NCBI GenBank assembly: GCA_032871835.1
Contig: CM065299.1
Span: 28,227,074-28,291,073, forward strand
DNA: 64,000 nt
Source of the DNA: Dipteronia dyeriana
Lineage: Eukaryota; Streptophyta; Magnoliopsida; Sapindales; Sapindaceae
Direction of reading: 5' to 3'
Below are positions 23,101 through 34,508 of this stretch, in pieces. How positions within the stretch are numbered: the first letter of the stretch is position 1; every line of letters begins with the position of its first letter. The translations under genes and the position numbers were made by a program. Below the pieces are notes generated by a model. That model did no database searches. It worked only from the letters and a program-made list of their open reading frames with translations, and was not told the DNA's origin.

Positions 23101-25027
23101 CTAAAGTAAAAAACCTTCTGCGAGCCGTTCAAGATGCAATCTTGAAGCTGCATGCAAGAGCGTTCATCTTTGCATGCCACCAAGACAATGCTATTATCAC
23201 TTTCTTGAGTTTCAAGCAGAAGTTCTTCCCCTGATGAAGCTTGCTTTTGTCTTTCCGCTTGTATCTCTTCAAGAACCTCCTGTAATAAAATTATCACAAT
23301 CAAACTTATAACCCATTCGATGGTTTACCAATTCTTGTTCTTTTTGTTTTTTCCTCACTATAGAAATCCAATTTAAAACAATAACACTAAACAGACATAG
23401 CAATGGATGAATATGGAGCTGAAACATGAACAATGCCTTTAGGGCAACATAGATTAATTTCTAAGAAATATACTGTCACTAAATCACATGCCGAAGCAAT
23501 TCCATAGACTGCACAATTATATGCAAAACAAAACAAATAGATGGCGTAGACAATGGGACTCACTCACTCACACGTAACACCTTCCACTTGGGTGCCTCCT
23601 CCAAAACTTCCTCTAGAAGAACTCCACTAATTGTACTCTCAGATGAAGTACCTCTATCTGCTAAATACACATTGAAAAGAAAAAAAATAAGAAAATGGTA
23701 CTTCAAAAGTTTCTCAGTGCACCTTTCTTTTGATTATCTCCACATCTTTAAAATGTCTACCATGCTACACAAGTTAAATTTAGGGTATAAACAAGAATGA
23801 AGTATATGACAGAGCAAACACTCAACTTCATCTTCCTTACCGCCATTACCCTTAGTTTTTCTCTTTTTTCCTGTTATCTTCTTACTTGGCCCCTCCAATT
23901 TCAGACCATCCGACCTCACCAAACGATAAGCCCGCTTCTTAGCATAGTCAAATATCTTATAACTGGACTCTGCAAATATCCAAACAGAGCGAAAACTTTC
24001 TGACACTCGCAGTGTATCCAAATACTTCAAATAACTCACTGCATCATACCTGCTGGCAAAACATACTTAAAGTTAACAGATTTAATGTAATCACCTAATG
24101 TCATTGCATAGTACCACATCATATAATAGAAAAAAACTTCAAAATGCAAAGATACAAATACAAGGTTTCGTGAGAATACCTAACAAGATAGTCCAACAAC
24201 TTCCTCAGAGTCTTCAAATCCGAAACCAACTGCTTGGTCTTCTTCCCCAAAGTATGCCAGATGGGGTCCAACTGTCTCCTGATAATATCATCAAAGGACT
24301 TAAACAAACCATTCTCTACAGTCAAATCCTCCACATCGACCTTATTGGTCTTCCTCATCTCCTTCAAACAAGCATCCATCACTTCAAGAATCGCTTTCTG
24401 AATACCCACCATGCACTTGGTCATGGGCACCCTTATATCCACCACAAGCGGCGGGTCCCTCTCCAGTTCCTCCGATATATTGACTTGAAACCTCGGCCAG
24501 AGATGGAGTTTCCTGACAAACAAGCTCTTCATTATCCTCTCCGTCTTGGAGAACCCAGAAACCATGGAGTTGGGCTTGTCGGAGAAGGCCCGGATATACG
24601 CATTCTTGTTGAGTGACTTGACAATCCTGCAAATAAAAGTCTCGGTAGAGGAATCGGAGAGAGAGTGGGTGTTGAGAATGACGATCCCGGCGAGATTGGA
24701 AGTGGGGATTTTGTTGTTGAGGAGGTCAACGATTAGAATGCGAGAAGTGATGAAAAAGACAAGGCCGGAGGAGTAGAGGGAGTGGCGTTGGGAGGAGGGG
24801 AGATCGGCGGTGATTTCCGAGGGAGGATGAGGGAGGTGGTGGAGGAGGTGGGATTTGAGGGAAGCGGACGAGGAGAGGAGGAGGAGAGTGCCTTGTGACG
24901 GAGAGTGGAGGAGGAGAAGAGAAGCGATGAGTCTGGGGAGAGAAAGACCGGAAGAGAGAATCACAAGTCCTCCATTGGGCTCCTCCAGGAGCTCTGCGAC
25001 TATGTGTTGGTGAAATTCAAGCACCAT
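20123..25027 (-). CDS. UVH1: DNA repair structure-specific endonuclease XPF/RAD1 (UVH1)
   Basis: Nine exons, read on the minus strand: 25027-24180, 24049-23841, 23657-23572, 23279-23115, 22886-22089, 21397-21287, 21208-20948, 20819-20596 and 20333-20123. All introns have GT-AG borders. The joined frame is 2913 nt, 970 residues, close to the usual plant length. Residues 1-440 are the degenerate SF2 helicase-like region. A basic patch near 520-535 is a possible nuclear signal. Exon 7 holds the ERCC4 nuclease centre: D743, G770-D771 and the signature E781-R782-K783-S-I-Q-D787. Exon 9 carries the C-terminal helix-hairpin-helix ([15 protein letters not shown]) that binds ERCC1. The enzyme, as XPF-ERCC1, cuts the 5' side of lesions in nucleotide excision repair, and trims non-homologous ends in recombination. 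All key residues are present, so the gene looks functional. Splice sites were assigned by eye from frame continuity and family alignment. Confidence 0.96.
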
Positions 25028-25075
25028 TGATTTTCACACACCAGGCTTCTTCAGGGGATTTCAACTGTCGCACGC

Positions 25076-25086
25076 TTATATATAAG
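25076..25086 (-). promoter_or_regulatory. Candidate TATA box of the XPF/UVH1 gene
   Basis: CTTATATATAA on the minus strand lies about 50 bp upstream of the start codon. The leader would therefore be short. No mapped transcript is available, so this is a motif call only. Confidence 0.5.
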
Positions 25087-25089
25087 CTC

Positions 25090-26300
25090 GCTTAAACGAC
25101 TTCGTCTTGATTCCAATCGCAAGGATTTTTATAATCAATTTGGCCCCTAACTTATCTGAAAATGTCACATTTTGATCTGTTTTGCCTTTTTACCTCTTGC
25201 GGTCCTAAATTATTCCCGATAAAATTTTACACGACCCATTAACACCCAAACCCATTCGAAAATAGTGGTTGGTAGATCTAGTTTATCGGATTGGGTTGCT
25301 AATACGTTAACCCATTCAATTAAAAAAATCGTTAATTCAATAACCCATTAATATAAAGATTTTTTTTAATGTGTTTATAAAGGATATTACAAAAATCTTT
25401 GTATAGTCAAGTTATAGAATTTATAAAAAAAAAATATCTATAATTATAGTTAAAATATATTTGTTTGAAAGAGGAAAAATTCGTAAATTTTATCAATTTC
25501 TAAATTATAAACTCTAAAACTATAAATTAAATATATTACAATATTATATCCCTAATCCTAAAACTTTCTTCAACTTTTTTGAAATCAGTTATTGTCGGTT
25601 CGATCCTAGTAAATTCAATTAGGTATGTTTTCTTTCTTGCATATGGTATTATATTGTCACCATTTCATGCAATGTAACTTCAAGACTTTATATTTATTTG
25701 ACGGTTGATATTTGATATGCTTAAACCAACTTGTTTGTTGACAAATTTTTCTAAAGGTATATGATATATATATATATATATATATTTATATAAACAATAT
25801 ATCATCCTAATTAATAAGTAATTTTTTAATGTAAAATTAAATATTTATACAAATTGAATACCGAACATGTTAGGTGTAAATATCTAAAACAAGTAATTTA
25901 ACCTTTTAGGTTTAAATGAGAATTGAGATTCCCAATCGTAATATATTGAAGATTCATAAGGAAGATTAATGAAAGATTTCATTTTCAAGTTTTTCATTTT
26001 GGACTATTTAAAAAAAAAAATAGATGTTTTCCAAACATTGTTGGTGAACTTAATTGTATGAGTTTGATCATACTTCAGTACTATTTATTTCAACTTTTTT
26101 AATAAATCTCAAATATAATATTTTATAACGAAGCGAGTCGGGTTCCTATTGATTTACCAAATGGTTTCGGGTTTGTATATTTCAACCCATTAAATTAACG
26201 GATCGTGTTCGGGTTGAACAATTTTAACATGACCCAAACGTGAAACGACACGAATTTACAATAACACGATCCATTTATCGAAAATACATTAATTTGATTT
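25090..26300. other. Gap between XPF and cyclophilin-like genes, decayed hAT-like end motifs
   Basis: No coding frame is visible. ACGACCCATTAAC and CCCATT motifs near 25220-25350, and CGGGTT/GACCC motifs near 26130-26280, recall the subterminal repeats of the hAT element at 14236. This suggests an old hAT derivative of about 1 kb, but no clear terminal repeat or target duplication was found. A short (TA)n lies near 25765-25790. Confidence 0.35.
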
Positions 26301-26481
26301 CCATAGAATTCATTCATTCAAAAACAGCAACAAATATCAAAATTGCTTAAAATCACAACTTTGGTATACATATAAGAAGCTGTAAGGCCATCAATTTGAT
26401 TTCTTTACCCCATAAATATTGTAGGAAAAAAATAATCTGATTTCGCAATTGTATCAAGAGCTTCATGGCAGAAGAAAAACT

Positions 26482-29400
26482 TCACTCTGATTTCACTTCT
26501 TCTGTACTAAGATCTCCATGACTTGTCTTTATTCTTCGGAACATCAAGGGAACAGATTTTTCCAATACACTCACATTGATATTGTTCCAAACATCTAATT
26601 TTGTGGGGAGCTGTGCAATTTTCTCAGCAATTTCCATGTCTTCTGGAAGAACAGAACCGAACACTGTGTAGGAATTTTTCCACTCTGGGTGATTTGCTAG
26701 GCTTATGAAAAATTCTGGGCCCGAACCAACCCATGCAACCGAACCTCTTCTTATGCTAGGGCAAACTTCTATCGGAATCTTCTTAAAAGCGGTTCCTTGC
26801 GCTTCCAGTATTCCTTGAATCAAAGCAAACGGAGGGCCTAAAGGAGCCTGGGAAATTTACAGCAAGAGATCCAAATTATGACACAAAAATACTGTAAAGA
26901 TAGTATTGGAACGGTCATATTTTGGCATGTGCAAAATTTGGATGAGTACCATGAAAATAGCCAATAGTATTCCTAGTATGTGCTAATATGCACAAACCCG
27001 TATGTGAACATGCACGCACACGAAAGTTTTACAACCCTAATGCACTAAGGACCTATGGATATTCAATCCTTTTTCCAACATGCAAGTCTGTTATCAATTG
27101 GATGCTTCAAATCTAAAGCGATACAGACAACCAAAACCCTAAACAAAAAATATGTAAAGGTTTCAAAAGATATTACAACATCAATGCCATTTAAAGCAAA
27201 TTTGAAAATTCGAAAGAATATTGACAATGAACGCTTACATTTTCTATGTGGTGTCCTTCTTGATCCCAAGAATGACCACGACCCTCTGCACGATGAAATT
27301 GGCAACCTGCACAGTGGCGTAATGACAACAACTCAAGAATGTAGGCCACAGAATGTGGAGCACACCCAGGAAAAAGCTGCACCAGACAATGTTACAGTCA
27401 ACACCAAAAGCACTCTCAAGTGCAGTTTGTTGCATAACCAATCAAACAGTCTATATATAACGAGGGAAGGAGGACAACAATACTGTAAGGCACCGTTTGG
27501 CAGCCAGGACTATTTGTGGGATTGGATAACTTTTGGGTTTACAGTCCTAATACCGTGTTTGGCGCCTCTAAATGGTATGGGACATACAATCCCAACTCTA
27601 AAATAGTCCTGCTGCTGTGGGATAAAATAAACCCTCCCCCTCATGGGTTTAGTTCTCCTAGGACTAAATTTGTTTCTCTCTATTCCATCACTTCTTTAAA
27701 TGTCGCTGTGCATAGATCTGGAGGAAGCCAACAGAGTGGGTGTTTAGTGTTCTGGAGAATGCTCCGACAGATGCCTCGCTTCGCTGTTGTTCTGGAGGAA
27801 AACGTCGAAGTCGATCGTCTGGATCGTCCATCTAGCTCTCTCTCTATCCATCTCGCTCCCCATCTTCACCACACTCTTATCTCTTTCTCTCTTTAAGCTC
27901 TACAATTCAAATCACTTTGTTTTGTGTTTGGTGGCTGGAATTTTGAGACTAATCATCCATGCCCAAAATGACATCGGAAGAATATGTGATAGAGTTGCCA
28001 TTTTATTTACTGATTCTTTCATTAGATTCTTTGAGGGGTTACAGATGAGAGGAACATAGAGAAGATGAAGATAATTTTTAGTTATTTTAGTTTTTTTAGT
28101 TTTATTTTGTGGTTGTCTGGTTGAAGATAAATGGTATATGTTTTTTTTAATAAACAAAAATAAATAACATGGTATAGCTTTTGTTTTGGTTTCAACGGCA
28201 TATGAAGATTTGGACCTACTTCTCACGGATTTGGATATATTTTCTTAAGAATATGATTAAAAAAAAAAGATCTTGCATTATTTGATGTTCAATTTCAAAT
28301 ATTATCACATATAATGTGAATATCTTATAATTTATATTTTATTTAAATTAAAAAATTATTTAAATAAATTTTTTATATCCAAAAATGCTTAAAAATAATT
28401 TTACCTATTTAAATTTATAAATTAATATAATTTTGTCCAATCCAATCCTAACTTATACCAAACATTAGATAGGATTAGGTTTAGTCCAATTCTCTATTCC
28501 TCTAAAAACCAAACAGATGCGGTACTAATTTAATCCAGTCTAATCCAATCCAATCCAATCTTATCCTATCTAATCCTATAAAATAGTCCAATTCAATCTT
28601 ACGCACAAACGTTGCCTAAGGGTTTGTTTTTCTCCTACAACAAATATTGGATTTTTTTTATATAAATTGCAAATATTGGGAATTTAATGATCTGTTTACC
28701 ATGTCAGAACAGATAAAACAATGACGATTTCAGTCTCCACCATGAAATTGACTGACATAATTATTACTGTTACATACGCTTTAAATTTTTTACTTTCACT
28801 CACATTTATGCTAACTGATTCCTCTCAACACAAGTCACAACAGATACAACCAAATTTACCAGCATACCAGACATGGAAAGGAAAGGGTGCAGGATTCCTA
28901 AATTTTATATCTCACTATGTGCAAATGTAATGGCCTCAGTACTAAATACTAGTATTCTTAACTGGTCGTAAAGACATCGAAGCTGATCTAGGATTAGAGA
29001 AATTTAAAATCATAATTATCAACTGGAGTATAAAACATCAATTACAAGTTGAAAGCAGATACTGCATACAAACAAGTCAGTAAATAATTTTAAGGGGTCT
29101 CTATGACCTGATAGATTATTGAAGCCAAGAACTTGTGATGATCAATGCATCATCAAAGGTAACTTCCAAGAAGAACTTTTAATAAATCGAGATTAAGATT
29201 CTCAACATAGAGACATGTTAAAAGACACTTGCCTTTATATGAAGAGTACCATATTTTGTTTCCAAGCCAATAATTCCCTAAAAGAAGGAAACATAAGACC
29301 ATCAACAGGACGTCAGGACTGATAAGCTGAACACCCAAAATATGATCATATGAATTAAAATCTCAACAGCGAGTAGGTAAAAAATACTATTATATTGATC

Positions 29401-30708
29401 TCAAAATATATTGATCTTCGTATAATATAATGTGGAACACACACCTCATGACAATCAATAATCGTCAGATTAGAGGGACAGATATAAATTATGGCTTTCT
29501 ACGGACACCATAAAGTCAAGAAATTTCCAGACTTTTAACTCATATTCAGCTTATGACTTCCAATTACATTGACTGTCCTGGTAATATCAACTTCAATCAC
29601 CATTGAAAAAAAAATAAGGAAAGTTTAGAGGCTTCCACCAATAATTGTACAGCAGTGATTTTATTTGTGATTGTTTTTCTTTACCTTTTTTAATTTATCT
29701 TTGACTTCAATAACCAAAAAACAGATAAAAGAACATGTAGATGAAGGGGACAGGATACTAGTTTAACAAAATATCAACATGTGAATGCCATACAAGTGGA
29801 AAATGAACTAGAAAACATTCAAGATCGTTCACCAAATTTATATACCTCTCCTTTTCCAAAGATGATCCCGGAAGTCCACAAAACTGTTTTCCCTGCTTCT
29901 TGCCGATCAGGACTCATGGTATCTTTTTGTTTCTTCAACCAGCACTGCAAAGATTAAGTAGAAAATGGTAAAAACAAATAGAATAATTATAATTCTTGTT
30001 ATACAAATACTGCATATCATTCAAATTCCTCAATGTACCATTGTTCTGTACAAAATATAAATACAGGTAAGACCTCTGAATTCATCATATATGCCTAAAA
30101 TTGCATTGAGTGATTTGTAATCCAATATTTTTAACAAGAATCCTATGAGCATGCATTTGAAATTCAATCAAGTTTTTCAAAATTAAATTCTATAACAAAC
30201 AGAGTATAGATAATTTGAAATCACATGATACCCAAAACTCAGCATTGTCAATCAAGTTAATTCAGCAGATCACAGTCCAAGATGATCCAACCCCATTAAG
30301 TAACAAAATAAAAGGATCAAATTTGAAGCAGCATACCTCACCAAATTTGGATCCACAAGCGCCCTTGTTGCCACAAAACACCCAAGTATCACACAAACAA
30401 GGCCCGTCACTACCAGTACACATAGCCTTACAAGCCTGACAACACTGTTTAGAAGTATTGAACTTAAAATCAGAACCCCATTTCACAGCTGCACCCCACA
30501 ACTCCAAATTGTCAATCCCTTGACAACACTCACCACGATCGTCATCAATCGAAGTAAGGGACCCGAAATCGGGATCCAAAGAGCTCTGGCTGGGTCTGAG
30601 TATAACAGAGAGGAAAGTGTAGACGAGAGCACATGAGATGAGACCCACGGAAAGGACGATGAGAGAAGTGAAACGGGGAGAGTCTGGGTCGTTTTGTCTG
30701 CGAACCAT
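26482..30708 (-). CDS. Membrane-anchored, Cys-rich cyclophilin-like protein (peptidyl-prolyl isomerase family)
   Basis: Five exons, read on the minus strand: 30708-30337, 29944-29846, 29277-29233, 27376-27239 and 26847-26482. The joined frame is 1020 nt, 339 residues. All junctions are phase 0. The donor after exon 3 is AAG|GCAAGT, a GC-AG intron. Residues about 14-37 are a hydrophobic anchor after a short basic start, so it is probably a type II membrane protein. Residues about 57-126 hold over a dozen cysteines (CCQGI, CCQACKAMC, CLCDTWVFCG, ACGSKFGE), like a PAN/apple-type disulfide module in a secretory lumen. From about 150 on comes a cyclophilin-like fold: GLETKYGTLHIKLFP, FHRAEGRG, LIQGILEAQG, SGPEFFISL and TVFGSV. 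The catalytic Arg of FHR is kept. The QFF motif reads EFF, and the Trp of the cyclosporin site is not clear, so isomerase activity may be weak. The exact function is unknown. Confidence 0.88.
27486..28619. mobile_element. PIF/Harbinger-like element in intron 3 of the cyclophilin-like gene
   Basis: The left terminus GGCACCGTTTGGC begins at 27489. The right terminus ends CAAACGTTGCC at 28616, which is the inverse with small changes. Both sides are flanked by TAA (27486-27488 and 28617-28619), the 3-bp duplication typical of PIF/Harbinger. The 1.13-kb interior has subterminal runs of TCCAATCC motifs near the right end, and no transposase. The element lies between exon 3 and exon 4 and does not touch the splice borders. 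Confidence 0.75.
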
Positions 30709-31449
30709 TTGAGAAGTGGAGTGTGATGGGATCTAGTGTTTGAGTTTGAGAGAGAAAAAACGGACTTGTGGTGTTGGGCGTTGACTAGAAACAGAGTAGA
30801 GAGGAGGGGGAGAATCTGAATCTCATCGAGAATAGTCGTCATTGAGAAAAACAAAAAACAAATACAGTATTATAATCAATCAGATTGAATGAGTGACTGG
30901 TGAGAGAAAGTTGTTGCCTGTTGGTCAGTCAATTGACATTCCCGTATTAAACTATTAATAGATGCTTCGCTTTCCATTTCGTCTTTTTACTCAAGTTGAC
31001 GGCGGCTAGACTCTATAGACTGACATAAACGACAACGTTTCATGTTACATAACCAAAAAAAAAAAAAATGATTTTTCATTATGTTATTGTTTATCATCCA
31101 TGACTTATGTATGACTTATGATAAAAGACAATTCAATTTACACATGCTCTAAGAAATTATGGGTTGAAATTGATGGCTCTCCGATCTCATTCAAAGGGCG
31201 TGGCTGCTGTACAACAAGAGCTGTACAGCTGGCTGAATGATAAAGCTATAAATAGTGTCACATTAATTATTAAAAAACAATAGTTCAATCGATTGCCACT
31301 AAAAAAAACATTTTTTTTTAGTTTTACAACTCCTTTAAATTTATATTTATAAAATTTTAAAAAATAAATTGAAACCTAAATAAAAAAAGTTAAATAATCA
31401 AAAATTTTATTTAATTAAGATAAATAAATTAATTACATATTTTTATATA
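30709..31449. other. Promoter side of the cyclophilin-like gene and A/T-rich flank
   Basis: The sequence upstream of the ATG (30709-30960) would hold the leader and promoter of the minus-strand gene. No strong TATA box was identified. From about 31040 the DNA becomes very AT-rich, with no coding signal, and runs into the minisatellite. Confidence 0.4.
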
Positions 31450-33130
31450 ATTTTTGATATTTTAATTTGTAACCATTTTACGGCGATGGTAACCATTTTT
31501 ACGGCGATGGTAACCATTTTCACGGTACTGGTAACCATTTTCACGAATTGAATAACCATTTTACGGCATCGGTAACCAGTTTATAAATTTGAATATTATG
31601 ACTTGTAACCATTTTCACAGCAATGGTAACCAATTTAACAGTTCCAGTAACCATATTACGGCTCTGGTAACTACTTTAAAATTTAAGAAATTTTGACTTG
31701 TAACCATTTTCATGGTATTGATAACCACTTTTCGGCTTTGGTAACCGTTTATATGGGTTTAGTAACCATTTTATATTTTTTTAATATTTTAAATAGTAAA
31801 ACCATTTCCACGGCAATAGTAACCATTTTCACGGGTCCAGTAACCATTTTACGGGTCTGATAACCAAATTTTAATTTTTCTAAATTTTGACTTGTAACCA
31901 TTTGTACGGCCTCAGTAACCATTTTATGGGTCTGATAACCACTTTTAAATATTTTGAATTTTTGACTTGTAACTATTTTCACGACAATTGTAACCAATTT
32001 AACGGTTCCAGTAACCATAATACGGCTTTGATAACCACTTTTAAATTAAAGAAATTTTGACTTGTAACCATTTTCACGGCATTGGTAACCACTTTACGGA
32101 TTTGATAACCGTTTAAACGGGTTTGGTAACCGTTTTATATTTTTAAATATTTTAAATAGTAAAACCATTTTCACGGCATTGGTAACTATTTTCACTGATC
32201 TAGTAACCATTTTACGGGTCTAGTAACCACTTTTAAATATTTTAAATTTTTAACTTGTAACCATTTTCACGGAAATGGTAACCAATTTAACGGTTCCAAT
32301 AACCACATTATGGCTCTGGTAACCACTTATAAATTTAAGAAATTTTGACTTGTAACTGTTTTCACGCCATTGGTAACCACTTTACGGATTTGGTAACCGT
32401 TTTATATTTTTTAATATTTTAAATAGTAAAACCATTTTCACGGCATTGGTAACTATTTTTACGGGTCTAGTAACCATTTTACGGATCTGGTAACCACTTG
32501 TAAATATTTTAAAAATTTGACTTGTAACCATTTTCACGGCAATTGTAACCAATTTAACGGTTCCAGCAACCATATTACGGCTCTGGTAACCACTTAAAAA
32601 TTAAGAAATTTCGACTTGTAACCATTTTCACGACATTGGTAACCATTTTACGGATTTGGTAACCGTTTATACGGGTTTGGTAACCGTTTTATATTTTTTA
32701 ATATTTTAAATAGTAAAACCATTTCCACGGCATTGGTAACTATTTTCATGGGTCTAGTAATGATTTTACGGGTCTGGTAACTATTTTTTTTTTCTTCTAA
32801 ATTTTGACTTGTAACCATTTTCACGGCGATTGTAACCCTTTTCATGTGTCCAGTAACTATTTTACGGGTCTGGTAACCAAATTTTATTTTTTCTAAATTT
32901 TAACTTGCAACCATTTTCATGACGATGGTAACCATTGTACGACTTCAATAACCATTTTACAGGTCTGAAAACCACCTTTTAATTTTAAAAATTTTAAGTT
33001 GTAACCATTTTCACAGCGATTGTAACCCTTTTAACGGCTATAGTAACCATTTTACGGCTCTGGTAATCACTTTTTAATTTTTGATAGTTCGACTTGTAAT
33101 CATTTTCACGGTGATGATACCATTTTCACG
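31450..33130. repeat. Minisatellite with TAACCATTTTNACGG core and higher-order structure
   Basis: A basic unit of about 22-27 bp, TAACCATTTTCACGGNNNTGG, recurs more than 60 times. Variation between units is patterned: spacers rich in TTTTAAATATTTTAAA recur, and a block starting GACTTGTAACCATTTTCACG appears at about 31691, 32048, 32347 and 32611. Higher-order units are therefore about 265-357 bp. On the minus strand the array makes long open frames with MVT/KMVT repeats, a by-product of the missing stops. There is no splice or promoter context, so it is not treated as coding. Confidence 0.93.
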
Positions 33131-34508
33131 GCATTTGAACTTACATTTTTTTGGCTCCTTTAGTATATATGGAGGAAAATCACGGATGCATCCCTTAACG
33201 AGCTTCTATCCGAATTTGGTTATCTGTGTTCCCTGACATGGTAGAAAATTGCTATGGGTGCAGATGACAGCATTGAATTTTATAGCATATGCAACTGTTG
33301 ACGTCTTTGCCATGATTGACTCTGAGTGCTAGCTATCATCTTTAGTGTCTGGATTCCGAACTTACTATGATGGTGGGCATGCTCCTAACTTGAGCCCCAA
33401 CAAGAAGAGGCTTGCAACAATTTTGTCAGAAAATGTCACCATAGCAATGGTAACCTTGTTTACGGCTCCAATAATCTTATTCAGCTGAAAGTGAAGTATT
33501 TATTAGAGTTTTGTTTTGTTTTGTTTTTTATCTTTACATGGTGACAGTGAAGTTTATATTATATTTTCATCTTTTTATTAACTCTCTGTAATATAACTTT
33601 TGTTGTTGCAGGAGTTAATGTCAGTTGGCAAAATATGTAATTTTCCCATCCATTTTTTTCCCTTTATATGTGTGTTTACATAGACTAGCTTATCCCATAT
33701 CGAAGGTTTGTGCTATACATGCTTGCAAGAATTTTAGCTTTCACTTTTGTGATCGGGAGACGGTAGGGGAGACCTTTCTTCTTCACTAGAGAAGCTTCTA
33801 AACCACGTTTAATCAGTTAATTTAATAGATAAGTCTTAATAAAGTCTGACATGAACCTAGGGTCGCATTTATCTAGGACATTTTATTGGACGTTTTATCT
33901 TAGAGGTCTGGCAAAACCTGACCAAGACTTGGTCAGCTTAAGAAAAAAAATGTACAATTAAATATGAAGATGATAAAGAGGGAGAGAAAACTGAGTTGTC
34001 ATTTTTCTGCCTTGCAAAATATATATGGGATCCTGGGGTCATCATCTGGGATTTGATTACACTCTTAATTTTTAATCTTCTTTAGGATATATAAGTGTAT
34101 ATGACTACAATTAGGTCGAAGAGAAATCTTTAATTAGTGAAAGAATATGATATATATGTCTAGTAAAAAACATGCAACACAATATACACATGGAGAAAGA
34201 AGTCTCCTTGATCGTTTATGTTAAAGTGTTAAAGTGTCTGCATGGTTCGACCTAACAGAGGAGAATATGCAAGAGAAATATTCAGTCTATTCATTAATCA
34301 GCTTTTCCACATTCAAATTTTGTAGTTTACACTAGATAATAACTGCTCAAATTATACATGAATAATTACTAGCTCAAACTAACATTTTTTCTTCTTCTTT
34401 ACAAGTAGAATTTTGATAGCAGTAGAATTCAAATCTGGTCTGCTTGCAAATCATAACCATGAGATACATTTCAAGCGTATGCAACACAAACCACATCACC
34501 TACCTCAA
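33131..34508. other. Unclassified flank with one outlying minisatellite unit
   Basis: The segment 33140-33430 is less AT-rich than its surroundings. It has short open pieces (for example LATILSENVTIAMV) but no family match that I recognise. A final core-like unit, GCAATGGTAACCTTGTTTACGG, sits at 33452-33473, beyond about 320 bp of unrelated sequence. From 33480 to 34508 no gene or repeat was recognised. Confidence 0.4.

Noticed and set aside
24098..24776. Plus-strand open frames opposite XPF exon 1
   Set aside because: They are antisense shadows of a strongly conserved coding exon and have no family match.
31749..32845. Open frames with MVT/KMVT repeats on the minus strand, as a possible repeat protein
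   Set aside because: They follow directly from the minisatellite core, which lacks stops in this frame. There are frame changes between repeat blocks, and no promoter, splice or family support.
31450..33130. CRISPR-like array
   Set aside because: Units are adjacent and variable in length, with no constant repeat and unique spacer pattern, and the DNA is plant nuclear.
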